Assembly (NCBI GenBank): GCA_902761825.1 | Contig: CACWLY010000003.1 | Coordinates: forward strand, 1-37,933 | Origin: an uncultured Eubacteriales bacterium | GTDB lineage: Bacteria > Bacillota > Clostridia > Christensenellales > Aristaeellaceae | Direction: 5' to 3' | Length of the DNA: 37,933 bases | Part shown: positions 1 to 8,285 of the stretch, piece after piece | Numbering within the stretch: position 1 is the stretch's first letter | Layout of the letters: every line of letters begins with the position of its first letter | Program-made: the position numbers and the translations under genes | The notes under the pieces: generated by a model | Databases searched by the model: none | Told to the model about the DNA's origin: nothing | What the model saw: only the letters and a program-made list of their open reading frames with translations

Positions 1-39
1 GGCGTAGCAGCGCTACGTTGACCGGAATGAAGCAACGCC
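1..39. other. Structured sequence at the window edge
   Basis: The first bases contain a perfect hairpin, GTAGC-AGC-GCTAC (4-16). It may be enclosed by a longer pairing of GGCGT (1-5) with ACGCC (35-39), though the two hairpins share bases at 4-5. No gene is visible. On the minus strand it lies downstream of the repeat at 88-121 and could be the far end of the same non-coding element, cut by the window edge. Confidence 0.35.
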
Positions 40-87
40 AAGACGGAAAAGACACCCAAAGATGATAAGATTTTAGATTGAGAATAG

Positions 88-121
88 TATTATTTCACCT
101 TTTGCATCATGGCTCTTAGAA
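88..121 (-). repeat. Left copy of a short interspersed repeat
   Basis: Read on the minus strand, this begins TTCTAAGAGCCA, has 8 variable bases, then continues AAGGTGAAATAA. The same two blocks, equally spaced, occur at 37604-37635 on the plus strand, so the two copies are inverted relative to each other and flank everything else in the window. Both lie just 3' of a protein gene (the M32 carboxypeptidase here, coaX at the other end) and point away from it. Beyond the shared ~30 bases the two sequences diverge. I infer a genome-wide intergenic repeat whose function I do not know. Confidence 0.6.
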
Positions 122-179
122 CGCAAATAATACAACACCGTCGGAATGCCGGAGCGCGGCTTTTTATGGATGCAGCGTA

Positions 180-1676
180 TCAAAGACGGTATATTTCGCT
201 GTATTTCTCTTTCAGGTATCGAATGTAATACATGGGGTCAAAGGGCATGCCCAGCGCTTTTTCGAGCAACACGCCGGGATCGTACAGCCCGCCGTATTTC
301 CAGATGTGCGATTCAAGCCAATCGTTTATGGGGGAGAGGTCGCCGCGCGATAACGCCTCTTTCACATCTACGGTCTGCTTCATGACGTGCAGCATCTGCG
401 CGCCGTAGGCCGAGCCCAGCGCATAGGAAGGGAAGTACGCGAAAAGCCCGGCGGACCAGTGCATATCCTGCAGAACGCCCTCTTTATCGGAAGGCACGTC
501 GACGCCGAGGTATTCCTTGTACAGCCGGTTCCATTCCGCGGGCAGGTCTTCCACCGTCAGCGTCCCGTCAAACAGTCGCTGTTCCAGCTCGTAGCGGATC
601 AGGATATGCAGGCAATACGTGAGCTCGTCCGCTTCCGTGCGGATAAGGGAGGGCGCGGCTTTATTGATCGCCAGATAGAGCGCGCCGTCCGGAACATCCC
701 TGAGATGGGGAAACAGTTCGCGCAGCCTGGGCGCGATCAAGCCGATGAATTCGCGGCTCCGTCCGATAATGTTTTCATAAAACCTGGATTGGCTTTCGTG
801 AATGCTCATGGACACGCCGCCGCCGAGCACGGTGTACGCCAGATCGTCTGCGGGATGCAGGTCGTACAGCGCGTGACCGCCCTCGTGAATGACGCTGAAC
901 ATCGAGTAGGAAAAGTTTTCCTCATGGTAATGCGTGGTGATGCGCACGTCGTATTTGGTGAAGCCTGTGGTGAAGGGATGCTCTGTTTCGGCGATGGCAA
1001 CATGGGATCGGTCAAGCTTCATCACATCCATCAGATAATCGCTGAGCTGACGCTGCCTGTCCAGGGGAAAGCTGCCAAACAGCACGCTGTCGTCAACCTG
1101 CGGCGCTTCGCTGACGGCATGGATCAGCGGAACCAGCTCGCGGCGCACGACGCCGAAGAACGCGTCGCACTTCTCGCGGGTCAGCCCTTTTTCATAACGA
1201 TTGAGCAGCGCGTCGTATATGGGCATATCAGGCTTTGCGTAAGCCATAATGCGCTTGTTGGCGTCGATCATGCGTTTCAGGAGCGGTTTGAACAGGGCGT
1301 AATCGTCGCTTTCCTTTGCCCGATGCCACACCGCCTGCGATTCATTGAGCAGCCGCTGATAGTCTACGTATTCGTCCATCGGCACCTTGCGCATCTCGTC
1401 TATATCTTCATACATCGTTTCGACGATGCGGCGATGTGTTTCGTCCAGCTGCTCCCTGTTTTCATGCAGCGCGTCAAGGAGGTCGACCGTTTCGGGGCCT
1501 GTGGCAAGCTTATAGCTTTCTTCGCTCAGAATCGCCAGCGTTTCGCCGCGGTTTGCGGCTGCGCCGGACGGGGCGGCGGTCGCCCCGTCATAATCGATCA
1601 GTCCCATTGCGTGCTGGTAAGCCAGCTGCCTGCGCTGCAGCGCATCCAGCTTCGACAAAGCGTTTTGCAGATCCAT
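180..1676 (-). CDS. M32-family metallocarboxypeptidase (thermostable carboxypeptidase 1 type)
   Basis: This is a cytoplasmic zinc carboxypeptidase that removes C-terminal amino acids from peptides. The 498-residue product has the family's usual length. The zinc motif HEGGH lies near residues 264-268 and the third-ligand motif HESQSR near 293-298; HPF (near 233) and the N-terminal DYDGATAAP stretch are also typical of M32. The ATG at 1676 is chosen because AAGGAGG stands just upstream; an in-frame extension to 1808 would run through the HhH gene and is not family sequence. It is the last gene of the cysE-cysS operon, 10 bases after the HhH gene. The family is secure; the peptide substrate is unknown, and the link to cysteine metabolism is positional only. 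Confidence 0.95.
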   Translation of the reverse strand: MDLQNALSKLDALQRRQLAYQHAMGLIDYDGATAAPSGAAANRGETLAILSEESYKLATGPETVDLLDALHENREQLDETHRRIVETMYEDIDEMRKVPMDEYVDYQRLLNESQAVWHRAKESDDYALFKPLLKRMIDANKRIMAYAKPDMPIYDALLNRYEKGLTREKCDAFFGVVRRELVPLIHAVSEAPQVDDSVLFGSFPLDRQRQLSDYLMDVMKLDRSHVAIAETEHPFTTGFTKYDVRITTHYHEENFSYSMFSVIHEGGHALYDLHPADDLAYTVLGGGVSMSIHESQSRFYENIIGRSREFIGLIAPRLRELFPHLRDVPDGALYLAINKAAPSLIRTEADELTYCLHILIRYELEQRLFDGTLTVEDLPAEWNRLYKEYLGVDVPSDKEGVLQDMHWSAGLFAYFPSYALGSAYGAQMLHVMKQTVDVKEALSRGDLSPINDWLESHIWKYGGLYDPGVLLEKALGMPFDPMYYIRYLKEKYSEIYRL

Positions 1677-1686
1677 GGTTCCTCCT

Positions 1687-2025
1687 TCATTCGGCGGGCG
1701 CGACATACACATAATCGTAAATGCTGTCGAGCTTCTTTGCGCCGATGCCGTGCACAAGCAGCAGATCCTCGGGATAGCGGAAACCGCCGAGGCTTTCGCG
1801 GAGCGCAAGGATCGCCTCCGCCGTTTTCTCTCCGATCCCCGGCAAGGCCGTTAGATCCCGGAAGCTCGCGGTGTTCAGATCGAGCCTGTATTCGTCGTCG
1901 GCTTCCTGCGCGACAGCGCTTCGTGCGTCCGATATATCGTGAAGCTCAAGCGGCAATTCGGGCGGGGGAAGATACAGCTGCACGGCGTTCCGGACAGCAT
2001 AGAAAAACACACACGCGATCATCAA
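1687..2025 (-). CDS. ComEA-like helix-hairpin-helix protein, membrane anchored, start uncertain
   Basis: The C-terminal half has the two helix-hairpin-helix motifs of ComEA-type DNA-binding proteins: LNTAS, then LPGIGEKTAEAIL, then VHGIGAKKLDSI. The N-terminus is hydrophobic. The marked start is TTG (2025), followed directly by ATG (2022), with no convincing ribosome binding site. The open frame continues upstream with more membrane-helix residues (LRLVTLILSL before MIACVFF), so the anchor may begin further up, but I find no ATG, GTG or TTG there before the frame runs into the end of cysS. Translation may depend on coupling to cysS, or the 5' end may be altered. It lacks the SLBB-type domain of full ComEA. 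A role in DNA uptake is possible but not shown. Confidence 0.75.
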   Translation of the reverse strand: MMIACVFFYAVRNAVQLYLPPPELPLELHDISDARSAVAQEADDEYRLDLNTASFRDLTALPGIGEKTAEAILALRESLGGFRYPEDLLLVHGIGAKKLDSIYDYVYVAPAE

Positions 2026-2075
2026 GGAAAGAATGAGCGTGACAAGCCTGAGGGCGGTTTCTTTTTTGCTTTTCC

Positions 2076-3473
2076 TTATACGGTCTTGCGTACCTTCTGG
2101 CCTTCTTTCGTATCCTCTACCGTATATCCGAGCGCTTTGAGCTGATCGCGCAGCTCGTCGCTCTTTTTCCAGTCCTTATCCTTTCGCGCCTGCACGCGCG
2201 CGTCGGCCAGCGCCTGGATATCCGCGGGAAGCTCGCCGGCTTTTTTCATCAGCAGTCCAAGCACGTCGCACAGCTCGGTCAGCGCTTTCAGCGCGGCCTC
2301 GATGGCGCCCTTTGCCGTTTCGGCGTTCAGGTTTTGGTTGGTGTCCCTGACCAGTTCGAAAATCGCGCCCATGGCGTCCGCGGTATTCAGGTCGTCGTCC
2401 ATGGCGGAGTCAAACTTGGCGACGTGCTCCTGAACGCGCTGAACGAAAGCGTTTTCTTCTTCCGTCAGCTCGCGTTCCGGCGCGTGCTGCAAAAGGAAAT
2501 TCATCTGGTCGCGGGCGGTGTACAGGCGGCTCAGGCTGCTGTGCGCCTGTGCGATCATCTCACGGCTGAAATTGACCGGGCTGCGATACTGCGCGGACAG
2601 CATGAACATGCGCACGTCTTCGGGATCGTATTCCTTGAGGATATCGCGCACGGTGAAGAAATTGCCCAGCGATTTGGACATCTTCTCGTTGTCGATATTG
2701 ATGAAGCCGTTGTGCATCCAGTAATGCACATATGGCTTGCCGGTAGCGCCTTCGCTCTGCGCCACTTCGTTTTCATGGTGGGGGAAGAGAAGGTCCTTGC
2801 CGCCGCCGTGAATATCGAAGGTTTCGCCCAGGTACGTCATGCTCATGGCGCTGCACTCGATATGCCAGCCCGGACGCCCCATGCCCCAGGGGCTTTCCCA
2901 GGCGGGCTCGCCGGGCTTCTGCGCTTTCCATACGGCAAAATCGGCCGGGTTCTTCTTGACGCTGTCCACTTCCACGCGCGCGCCGGCTTCCAGATCCTCC
3001 AGGTTCTGGCCGCTCAGCGAGCCGTAGGCCGGGAAGGCGGCGGTATCGAAGTATACGTCGCCGTTCACTTCATAGGCCAGGCCCTTGTCGATCAGCTTCT
3101 GCACCAGCGCGATGATCTGCGGGATATGCTCGGTGGCGCGGGGATGCACGGTAGCCGGGCGAACGCCCAGCGCCTGCGCGTCCTGATAATATTCTTTGAT
3201 GAAGCGGTCGCCGAGCTCCTTGACGGTTATACCCTCGGCGTTGGCGCGCTTGATCATCTTATCGTCGATATCGGTAAAATTCTGCACGAAGGTGACCTTG
3301 TAGCCTCTGTGCTCGAAATAACGGCGGAGCACGTCAAACACGATGAAAGGACGGGCGTTGCCGATGTGAAAATAGTCGTACACGGTCGGCCCGCAGGCGT
3401 ACATGCGCACTTCACCGGGATGGATGGGAACGAATTCTTCTTTGCGGCGGTTTTTGCTGTTATAGATCTGCAT
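2076..3473 (-). CDS. cysS: Cysteinyl-tRNA synthetase
   Basis: This enzyme charges tRNA-Cys with cysteine in the cytoplasm. The 465-residue product carries the class I signatures HIGN (36-39) and KMSKS (264-268). Zinc ligands typical of CysRS are present: C27, C207, H232 and E236. The ATG at 3473 is preceded by AAGGAGG; the open frame extending upstream to 3647 lies inside cysE and is not synthetase sequence. The start overlaps the end of cysE by 14 bases, implying translational coupling. Both genes are controlled by the Cys T-box at 4137-4372, so synthesis of cysteine and its loading onto tRNA should rise together when uncharged tRNA-Cys accumulates. Confidence 0.98.
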   Translation of the reverse strand: MQIYNSKNRRKEEFVPIHPGEVRMYACGPTVYDYFHIGNARPFIVFDVLRRYFEHRGYKVTFVQNFTDIDDKMIKRANAEGITVKELGDRFIKEYYQDAQALGVRPATVHPRATEHIPQIIALVQKLIDKGLAYEVNGDVYFDTAAFPAYGSLSGQNLEDLEAGARVEVDSVKKNPADFAVWKAQKPGEPAWESPWGMGRPGWHIECSAMSMTYLGETFDIHGGGKDLLFPHHENEVAQSEGATGKPYVHYWMHNGFINIDNEKMSKSLGNFFTVRDILKEYDPEDVRMFMLSAQYRSPVNFSREMIAQAHSSLSRLYTARDQMNFLLQHAPERELTEEENAFVQRVQEHVAKFDSAMDDDLNTADAMGAIFELVRDTNQNLNAETAKGAIEAALKALTELCDVLGLLMKKAGELPADIQALADARVQARKDKDWKKSDELRDQLKALGYTVEDTKEGQKVRKTV

Positions 3474-4128
3474 GGTTTTTTCCTCCTTGCGTTTTTTCTT
3501 CCGTAAGCTCCCGGACCTGGGCCTCCAGGTCGCTGATGCGTTCGTACAGCGCGTCCATTTTTTCAAGCATGGGATCGGGCAGGTTGTTGTGGTCGAGCGT
3601 CGGCCGCGAGCCGTCCTGACGGCGGACGATCCTGCCGGGATTGCCAACCACGGTGCATCCGTCGGGGACGGGCTTGAGCACGATCGCGCCCGCGCCGACC
3701 TTTACGTTATTGCCAAGCCGGATCGGGCCGAGCACCTTCGCGCCCGCGCCGACGATCACGCCGTTGCCCAGCGTGGGATGCCGCTTGCCGTGCTCCTTGC
3801 CGGTGCCGCCCAGCGTTACGCCCTGGTACAGCGTCACGTCGTCGCCGATCTCCGTCGTTTCGCCGATGACGACGCCCGCGCCGTGGTCGATGAACAGCCG
3901 GTGGCCGATCGTCGCGCCGGGGTGAATCTCGATGCCGGTGCGGCGTTTACAGTGCTGGGATATCAGGCGCGCCAGCAGGATATGGCCTTTTTTGTACAGC
4001 CTGTTGGCAAGCCGGTGAGATCGCAATGCCTTGACGCTGGGATAACAGAGCATGACCTCCAGCTTGCTTCTTGCAGCCGGATCCCGCGCCATGACGGCGG
4101 CGATATCCTCTTTCCAATAGGACGTCAT
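3460..4128 (-). CDS. cysE: Serine O-acetyltransferase
   Basis: It acetylates L-serine with acetyl-CoA to give O-acetylserine, the precursor of cysteine. The 222-residue protein has the left-handed beta-helix hexapeptide repeats of the family, and the motifs IDHGAGVVIGE and LGGTGKEHGKRHP hold the expected catalytic histidines (H82 and H117). It ends in a polar coiled-coil-like tail (about 186-212) longer than the short tail of many homologues. ATG 4128 is preceded by AAGGAGG and follows the T-box terminator directly. It is first in the operon and overlaps cysS by 14 bases. No O-acetylserine sulfhydrylase (cysK) is present in the window. Confidence 0.97.
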   Translation of the reverse strand: MTSYWKEDIAAVMARDPAARSKLEVMLCYPSVKALRSHRLANRLYKKGHILLARLISQHCKRRTGIEIHPGATIGHRLFIDHGAGVVIGETTEIGDDVTLYQGVTLGGTGKEHGKRHPTLGNGVIVGAGAKVLGPIRLGNNVKVGAGAIVLKPVPDGCTVVGNPGRIVRRQDGSRPTLDHNNLPDPMLEKMDALYERISDLEAQVRELTEEKTQGGKNHADL

Positions 4129-4136
4129 AAACCCCT

Positions 4137-4372
4137 CCTTATAAATAAAACCGTCTCTATACGCAAGAGACGGCACAGGCCGCGGTTCCACTCCGCTTGA
4201 AAGATTGCTCTTTCCGCTTGAACTGCCTTAACGCGGCAGATACGGCGCAGCCTACTGCTTTTTCGGTGCGCGGCTCACAGAGGCACTGCCCGTTTCCGCG
4301 GGATCCGCTTTCAGCCGACGGCGAACCCTCTCTTGCGCGGAAAAAACCGGGTTTTTTCTCTGCTCATTGCCC
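4137..4372 (-). promoter_or_regulatory. T-box riboswitch, cysteine specific
   Basis: The leader of cysE-cysS, read on the minus strand. It contains a T-box sequence, GGAGTGGAACCGCGG (4180-4194), followed by an intrinsic terminator: stem 4151-4158 with 4166-4173, then a T-rich tract to 4142. The base of Stem I can be formed by CAGAG (4358-4362) with CTCTG just after TGC (4283-4285), a cysteine codon placed where the specifier should be. T-box leaders bind the matching uncharged tRNA and then favour antitermination. The specifier call rests on the visible pairing and agrees with the downstream genes. Confidence 0.9.
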
Positions 4373-4378
4373 GTTTTC

Positions 4379-4407
4379 ATTATATGCGCGGCGCGGCGCT
4401 TTGTCAA
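4379..4407 (-). promoter_or_regulatory. Promoter of the cysE-cysS operon
   Basis: Minus-strand TTGACA (4402-4407), a 17-base spacer and TATAAT (4379-4384): both boxes match the sigma-A consensus exactly. Transcription would start just upstream of Stem I of the T-box. Confidence 0.9.
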
Positions 4408-4409
4408 GG

Positions 4410-5474
4410 TCAGAAGGTGAGCGTGCCCGTAAGCGTCAGAACGGTCAATGTCGGCGTGTTCAGATAGCGGAAACGGATCGGATACGCGCCCGAAGCGCCA
4501 AGACCGGGGGAAATATACTGGGTAATGCCCTGTACGGTCGAAAGGCCGACGATCTGTTTATCACCCGGGAACCATTCGCCACCCATCGATTCGGGCGCGC
4601 GGATCGCGCCGAGCAGCGGAAGGCGGTATTGGCCCGCGTTGCAGTGGCCCGCCAGCACCAGCGAAACGCTGCGCAGGAACTGGCTTTGATCCATGCCGGA
4701 CCACTGCTGCAGGGTGACGATGGTTTCGCTGGAGAGCGGATGATGTGTCAGGGCGATCTGCACGTCCTCGGGCTGTATCTCCCTGAGCTTCTTTTCGGTT
4801 TCATCCAGTACGTCCAGCCGGTAGGCGATGGCGTGAAGCTGCGCTTCGATCTCCGGCGTAAGCGTCTGATTTTCCGTTACGAGCGTGTTCCAGCGGGTCT
4901 GATAGGCAAGCCGCGAGGAATCGATATCCAGGCCGTATATGTTTTCGGGAAGGAACCATACGGCGCTGCCGCCGATTTCGATCTTTTCCGGATGATCCAG
5001 ATAGATGGCGCCGCGCGCTTCGGCCTGCCGGATATAGTCCGCCTTCACGCCTTCGCTTTCGTGAGGAACGGTAAGGATCGCGTCGGGGTCTTCGTCGCCC
5101 GCGATAAAATATACCGGAACCGAAAAGAGGTCGATCAGCTTGAGGAACGCGTCGTAATCGCCGTCTGGCGCGCATACGTCCCCGGTTATGCAGACAGCCT
5201 GATAGCGCTGGGTTTTGAGCATGGTCGAGACCGTGCTTTGATCGGGGCCGAATTCATGCCCGTGGAGATCGCTGATATGAAGGATGCGGAACTTTTCCAG
5301 ATCCTTTGGCAGCGAAGTGACGGTCACGCTGACCTGATCCACTTTGATCCGTCCGTTGTTGATGAAGCTCAGGGCGACCGTGACAGCGAAGATCAGAACG
5401 ATAAAAAGCGGATAAGCCAGCCAGCCGAGACGGCGGGGCGAACGCTCCGCGAAAACAGTGCGATTCCGGCGCAT
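4410..5474 (-). CDS. Membrane-anchored metallophosphoesterase-like protein with altered active site
   Basis: The 354-residue protein has one N-terminal membrane helix (about 17-38) followed by a calcineurin-like phosphoesterase fold facing outside. Motif I is intact (HISDLHG, about 66-72), as are ITGDV (about 96-100) and THHP (about 244-247). Two metal motifs are not canonical: the expected GNH(D/E) reads GDED, and the expected GHxHGGQ reads GHCNAGQ, so metal-binding histidines are missing. This resembles the YkuE/YaeI group in layout. ATG 5474 follows AAGGAG. It is a single gene, divergent from radA. Phosphoesterase activity is doubtful; it may bind one metal or act as a non-enzymatic membrane protein. 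Confidence 0.85.
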   Translation of the reverse strand: MRRNRTVFAERSPRRLGWLAYPLFIVLIFAVTVALSFINNGRIKVDQVSVTVTSLPKDLEKFRILHISDLHGHEFGPDQSTVSTMLKTQRYQAVCITGDVCAPDGDYDAFLKLIDLFSVPVYFIAGDEDPDAILTVPHESEGVKADYIRQAEARGAIYLDHPEKIEIGGSAVWFLPENIYGLDIDSSRLAYQTRWNTLVTENQTLTPEIEAQLHAIAYRLDVLDETEKKLREIQPEDVQIALTHHPLSSETIVTLQQWSGMDQSQFLRSVSLVLAGHCNAGQYRLPLLGAIRAPESMGGEWFPGDKQIVGLSTVQGITQYISPGLGASGAYPIRFRYLNTPTLTVLTLTGTLTF

Positions 5475-5503
5475 AATCAGTCTCCTTACACAAATCCAGA
5501 TCA

Positions 5504-5531
5504 TTATATCGGATAAAGGCGGTAAAAACAA
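5504..5531 (-). promoter_or_regulatory. Promoter of the metallophosphoesterase gene
   Basis: On the minus strand TTGTTT (5526-5531), a 16-base spacer and TATAAT (5504-5509), about 30 bases before the chosen start codon. It overlaps the region of the divergent radA promoter. Confidence 0.55.
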
Positions 5532-5533
5532 GG

Positions 5534-5542
5534 TGGTATAAT
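5534..5542 (+). promoter_or_regulatory. Probable extended -10 promoter of radA
   Basis: TGGTATAAT at 5534-5542 is an extended -10 element (TGn plus a perfect TATAAT). No good -35 box stands 17 bases upstream, which fits the extended type. It lies back to back with the divergent promoter at 5504-5531. Confidence 0.5.
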
Positions 5543-5613
5543 TTCATTTTTACAGTTGCAGGATTTGTTTGGCGGATGGCGAAAGAAAAGCAGCGGGAAA
5601 GGAGCTGCGTTTT

Positions 5614-6996
5614 ATGCCAAAACCGAAGAAATGCTATGTGTGCTCGGCCTGCGGATATGAAAGCGTGCGATGGTACGGAAAATGTCCCGGATGCGACGCG
5701 TGGAATACGATGGAGGAAACGATCGCGCAGGATGCGGAGGCAATCGCGGCCAAACCGCAGAAGCAGCGGGGAGGAACAGGCGCGCAGGTTCAGAAAATAT
5801 ATGAAATCGAAGCCGGAACGCAGACGCATGCGCCTACGGGTATCGGAGAACTGGACCGCGTACTGGGCGGCGGCGTCGTGGACGGTTCGCTGATGCTGGT
5901 CGGCGGCGAGCCCGGCGTGGGAAAAAGCACGCTGCTGCTGCAGGTCTGCGCCCGGATCGCGCGGCAGGGGAAGCGGGTCATGTATATTACCGGCGAGGAA
6001 AGCGCGCGGCAGATCAGGCTGCGGGCCGACCGGCTCGGCGTTTCGAGGGATGAAATCTACATCCTGGCTGAAAACGCGATGGACGCGATCGAAGAGAAGC
6101 TGAACGGCGTTCAGCCCGATTTTGTGATCGTCGATTCGATTCAGACAATGTACCGTCCCGATATGGCCAGCGCGCCGGGAAGCGTCAGCCAGGTCCGGGA
6201 AAGCGCGGCGCTGATGATGCGCTACGCCAAAACCAATGGCTGCGCGGTGGTGCTGGTGGGCCACGTGACAAAGGAAGGCTCGATCGCCGGTCCGCGCGTG
6301 CTGGAGCACATGGTTGACGTGGTGCTGTATTTTGAAGGCGATTATCAGCATGAATACCGCCTGCTGCGCGCGGTGAAAAACCGTTTCGGATCGGTCAACG
6401 AGCTGGGAATGTTTTCCATGACCGGCGAAGGCATGATCCCGGTGGAAAACGCGTCGGAAACGCTGATTTCTCATCGCGCCCCGGGGGCGAGCGGATCGGT
6501 CGTGTTCTGCTGCATGGAGGGCAGCCGGCCTATGCTGGTCGATCTGCAGGCGCTTGCCACGCAGTCCTTTTACGCGGTCCCGCGCAGGACGGTGAACGGC
6601 GCGGATCAGGGCCGCGTTGCGCTTTTGCTTGCGGTGCTCGAAAAACGCGCGGGACTCAGACTCTATAACCAGGACGTATATATCAATGTGGCGGGCGGCC
6701 TGTCGCTGTCCGAACCGGCCGTCGATCTGCCGCTCTGCGTGGCGGTGGCGTCGTCGCTGTCGGACGTGCCGCTGGCCGGCGATCTGGCGGTTATGGGCGA
6801 GGTCGGACTGACCGGAGAGGTTCGCGCCATCCCGCAGATGGAAAGGCGCATCCGCGAATGCGTGCGCCTCGGCTTCAAACAGATCATGTGCCCGGCCGAT
6901 TCGGCGCGCAAGCTTCAAATACCGGAGGACGTGACGCTTCTGCCTGTGCGCACGCTCGCGCAGGCTGTCTCCCTGCTCGGTCTGCGCAGATCGTGA
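5614..6996 (+). CDS. radA: DNA repair protein RadA
   Basis: RadA is a RecA-like ATPase that helps branch migration during recombinational repair. The 460-residue protein has the N-terminal zinc finger (C10, C13, C24, C27 in CSACGYES and GKCPGC), the Walker A motif GEPGVGKST (98-106), the RadA signature KNRFGS (255-260) and the C-terminal Lon-protease-like domain without protease function. ATG 5614 is chosen because GGAG stands upstream and MPKPKKCYVC begins directly with the zinc finger; an in-frame start at 5569 would add 15 non-family residues. It stands upstream of the SpoIID-like gene with a 79-base gap and no clear terminator. Confidence 0.97.
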   Translation: MPKPKKCYVCSACGYESVRWYGKCPGCDAWNTMEETIAQDAEAIAAKPQKQRGGTGAQVQKIYEIEAGTQTHAPTGIGELDRVLGGGVVDGSLMLVGGEPGVGKSTLLLQVCARIARQGKRVMYITGEESARQIRLRADRLGVSRDEIYILAENAMDAIEEKLNGVQPDFVIVDSIQTMYRPDMASAPGSVSQVRESAALMMRYAKTNGCAVVLVGHVTKEGSIAGPRVLEHMVDVVLYFEGDYQHEYRLLRAVKNRFGSVNELGMFSMTGEGMIPVENASETLISHRAPGASGSVVFCCMEGSRPMLVDLQALATQSFYAVPRRTVNGADQGRVALLLAVLEKRAGLRLYNQDVYINVAGGLSLSEPAVDLPLCVAVASSLSDVPLAGDLAVMGEVGLTGEVRAIPQMERRIRECVRLGFKQIMCPADSARKLQIPEDVTLLPVRTLAQAVSLLGLRRS

Positions 6997-7075
6997 TATT
7001 CCGTCAGCTTTTGTTTCTTCCTCCCGTATGCTTTTATTCCCGACGGGCATAATGAAGCGTACAGGAGGAGTTTTT

Positions 7076-8059
7076 ATGTGGAAGAAAAGAGCGTTCTTCA
7101 TTACTGCGGCGGTCCTGTGCGCGATGATCTTATCGGCTTGCTCAGCGCGCACGCGCGATGGGGAGAAAGACGGAAACGAGGGGAAACGAAGCGAGTTTGT
7201 TCTGCCTGAGGATATTCGTCTCAACGCCGCGGGCGTTCCCCAGCTGAAGGTCTATATAAAGGATGAAAAGATAACGCGGGTAATGGACGCCGAGGAATAC
7301 GTCTGCGGCGTGCTCGCCGGAGAAATGCGAAACGATTGGCCGGAGGAAGCGCTGAAGGCGCAGGCGATCCTTGCGCGCACGTTCGTCGTCAAATTTATCA
7401 CCGAAAAACACAGCAAGTATGACGGCGCGGATATTTCGACCGATATCGAGGAAGCGCAGGCCTATAACGCCGAAGGGATCAACGACCGGATACGGGCGGC
7501 CGCCGAAGCTACGCGCGGACAGATCGTATGCTACGCGGGAGAACCGATCTACGCGTGGTTTCACGCGCATTCCGGCGGCAGAACGGCAAACGCCGAGGAA
7601 GGCCTGAGCTATAAAAAAGAAGCGCCGTATACGCAGTCGGTCGAAAGCGCGGAGAGCGGCGAAGCGCCGGATGATACGGCGGAATGGTCCGCTGAGTTTA
7701 CGCAGCAGCAGGTCATCGCGGCGGCGGCGGATATCGGCGTCAGTCTCGGCGACGAGGTCCGCAGCGTATCGCACGGAGCGAAGGGAGAGAGCGGACGGAT
7801 GAAGACCATCCGCGTGAACGGGACGGAAATACCGGTCAACGAATTCCGGATCGCCATTGGAAGCACAGAAATGAAATCGACGTGGATCACCGGCCTTACG
7901 TATGAAGACGGTTTGCTGAAAATGAGCGGGAAGGGATACGGGCACGGCGTCGGCATGTCGCAATGGGGAGCGTATGAGATGGCGGAAAAAGGTAAAAATG
8001 CAGAGGATATTATAAATATGTATTTTCAAAATGTGGATATCGTGCAAATCTGGAATTAA
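7076..8059 (+). CDS. SpoIID/LytB-family lipoprotein, probable peptidoglycan lytic transglycosylase
   Basis: SpoIID family members cleave glycan strands of peptidoglycan, classically during engulfment in sporulation. The 327-residue protein has a lipoprotein signal with lipobox LSAC (19-22), unlike B. subtilis SpoIID, which has a transmembrane anchor. The catalytic glutamate is expected at E83 in AGEM, followed by EALKAQAILART. Other family motifs are FHAHSGGRTANAEE (162-175) and GYGHGVGMSQWGA (288-300). ATG 7076 is preceded by AGGAGG; the frame opens at 7028 but the earlier codons lack a binding site. No other sporulation gene is in the window, so it could equally be a vegetative SpoIID-like hydrolase. 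Confidence 0.9.
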   Translation: MWKKRAFFITAAVLCAMILSACSARTRDGEKDGNEGKRSEFVLPEDIRLNAAGVPQLKVYIKDEKITRVMDAEEYVCGVLAGEMRNDWPEEALKAQAILARTFVVKFITEKHSKYDGADISTDIEEAQAYNAEGINDRIRAAAEATRGQIVCYAGEPIYAWFHAHSGGRTANAEEGLSYKKEAPYTQSVESAESGEAPDDTAEWSAEFTQQQVIAAAADIGVSLGDEVRSVSHGAKGESGRMKTIRVNGTEIPVNEFRIAIGSTEMKSTWITGLTYEDGLLKMSGKGYGHGVGMSQWGAYEMAEKGKNAEDIINMYFQNVDIVQIWN

Positions 8060-8084
8060 AACTGCACAAAAAACCATATAATAA

Positions 8085-8112
8085 TTGACAGGCGCGTTGT
8101 TTTGCTTACAAT
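8085..8112 (+). promoter_or_regulatory. Upstream promoter of the peptide transporter operon
   Basis: TTGACA (8085-8090), a 16-base spacer and TACAAT (8107-8112). It lies 26 bases after the SpoIID-like gene, so the transporter can be transcribed independently. Confidence 0.7.
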
Positions 8113-8190
8113 TTATTTTTGTAAGGGATAACGTGCTTGTATTTTTTTTGTATAACAGGCACGAATGCGCCATATATTGCTTCGGGCACA

Positions 8191-8219
8191 TTGAAAACCC
8201 GCGGGCATTATGCTAAGAT
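8191..8219 (+). promoter_or_regulatory. Second, proximal promoter of the transporter operon
   Basis: TTGAAA (8191-8196), a 17-base spacer and TAAGAT (8214-8219), about 66 bases before the GTG start. Between the two promoters lies a CGTGC...GCACG inverted repeat around a T-rich centre (8133-8163), which could be a weak hairpin or a regulator site. Confidence 0.5.
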
Positions 8220-8285
8220 AGGTGCATTCTATATCTCTTTCGTTCTTTCTTTCCCGGACCGACCAATGATCAAAGGAGGTTTCCC

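Noticed and set aside
1..60. tRNA or small RNA gene at the left edge
   Set aside because: No cloverleaf or TTCGA/T-loop is present; only a short hairpin and a possible outer pairing are visible.
5254..7224. Antisense frame (656 codons) covering radA
   Set aside because: radA on the plus strand has all expected motifs; the antisense product does not resemble a protein family.
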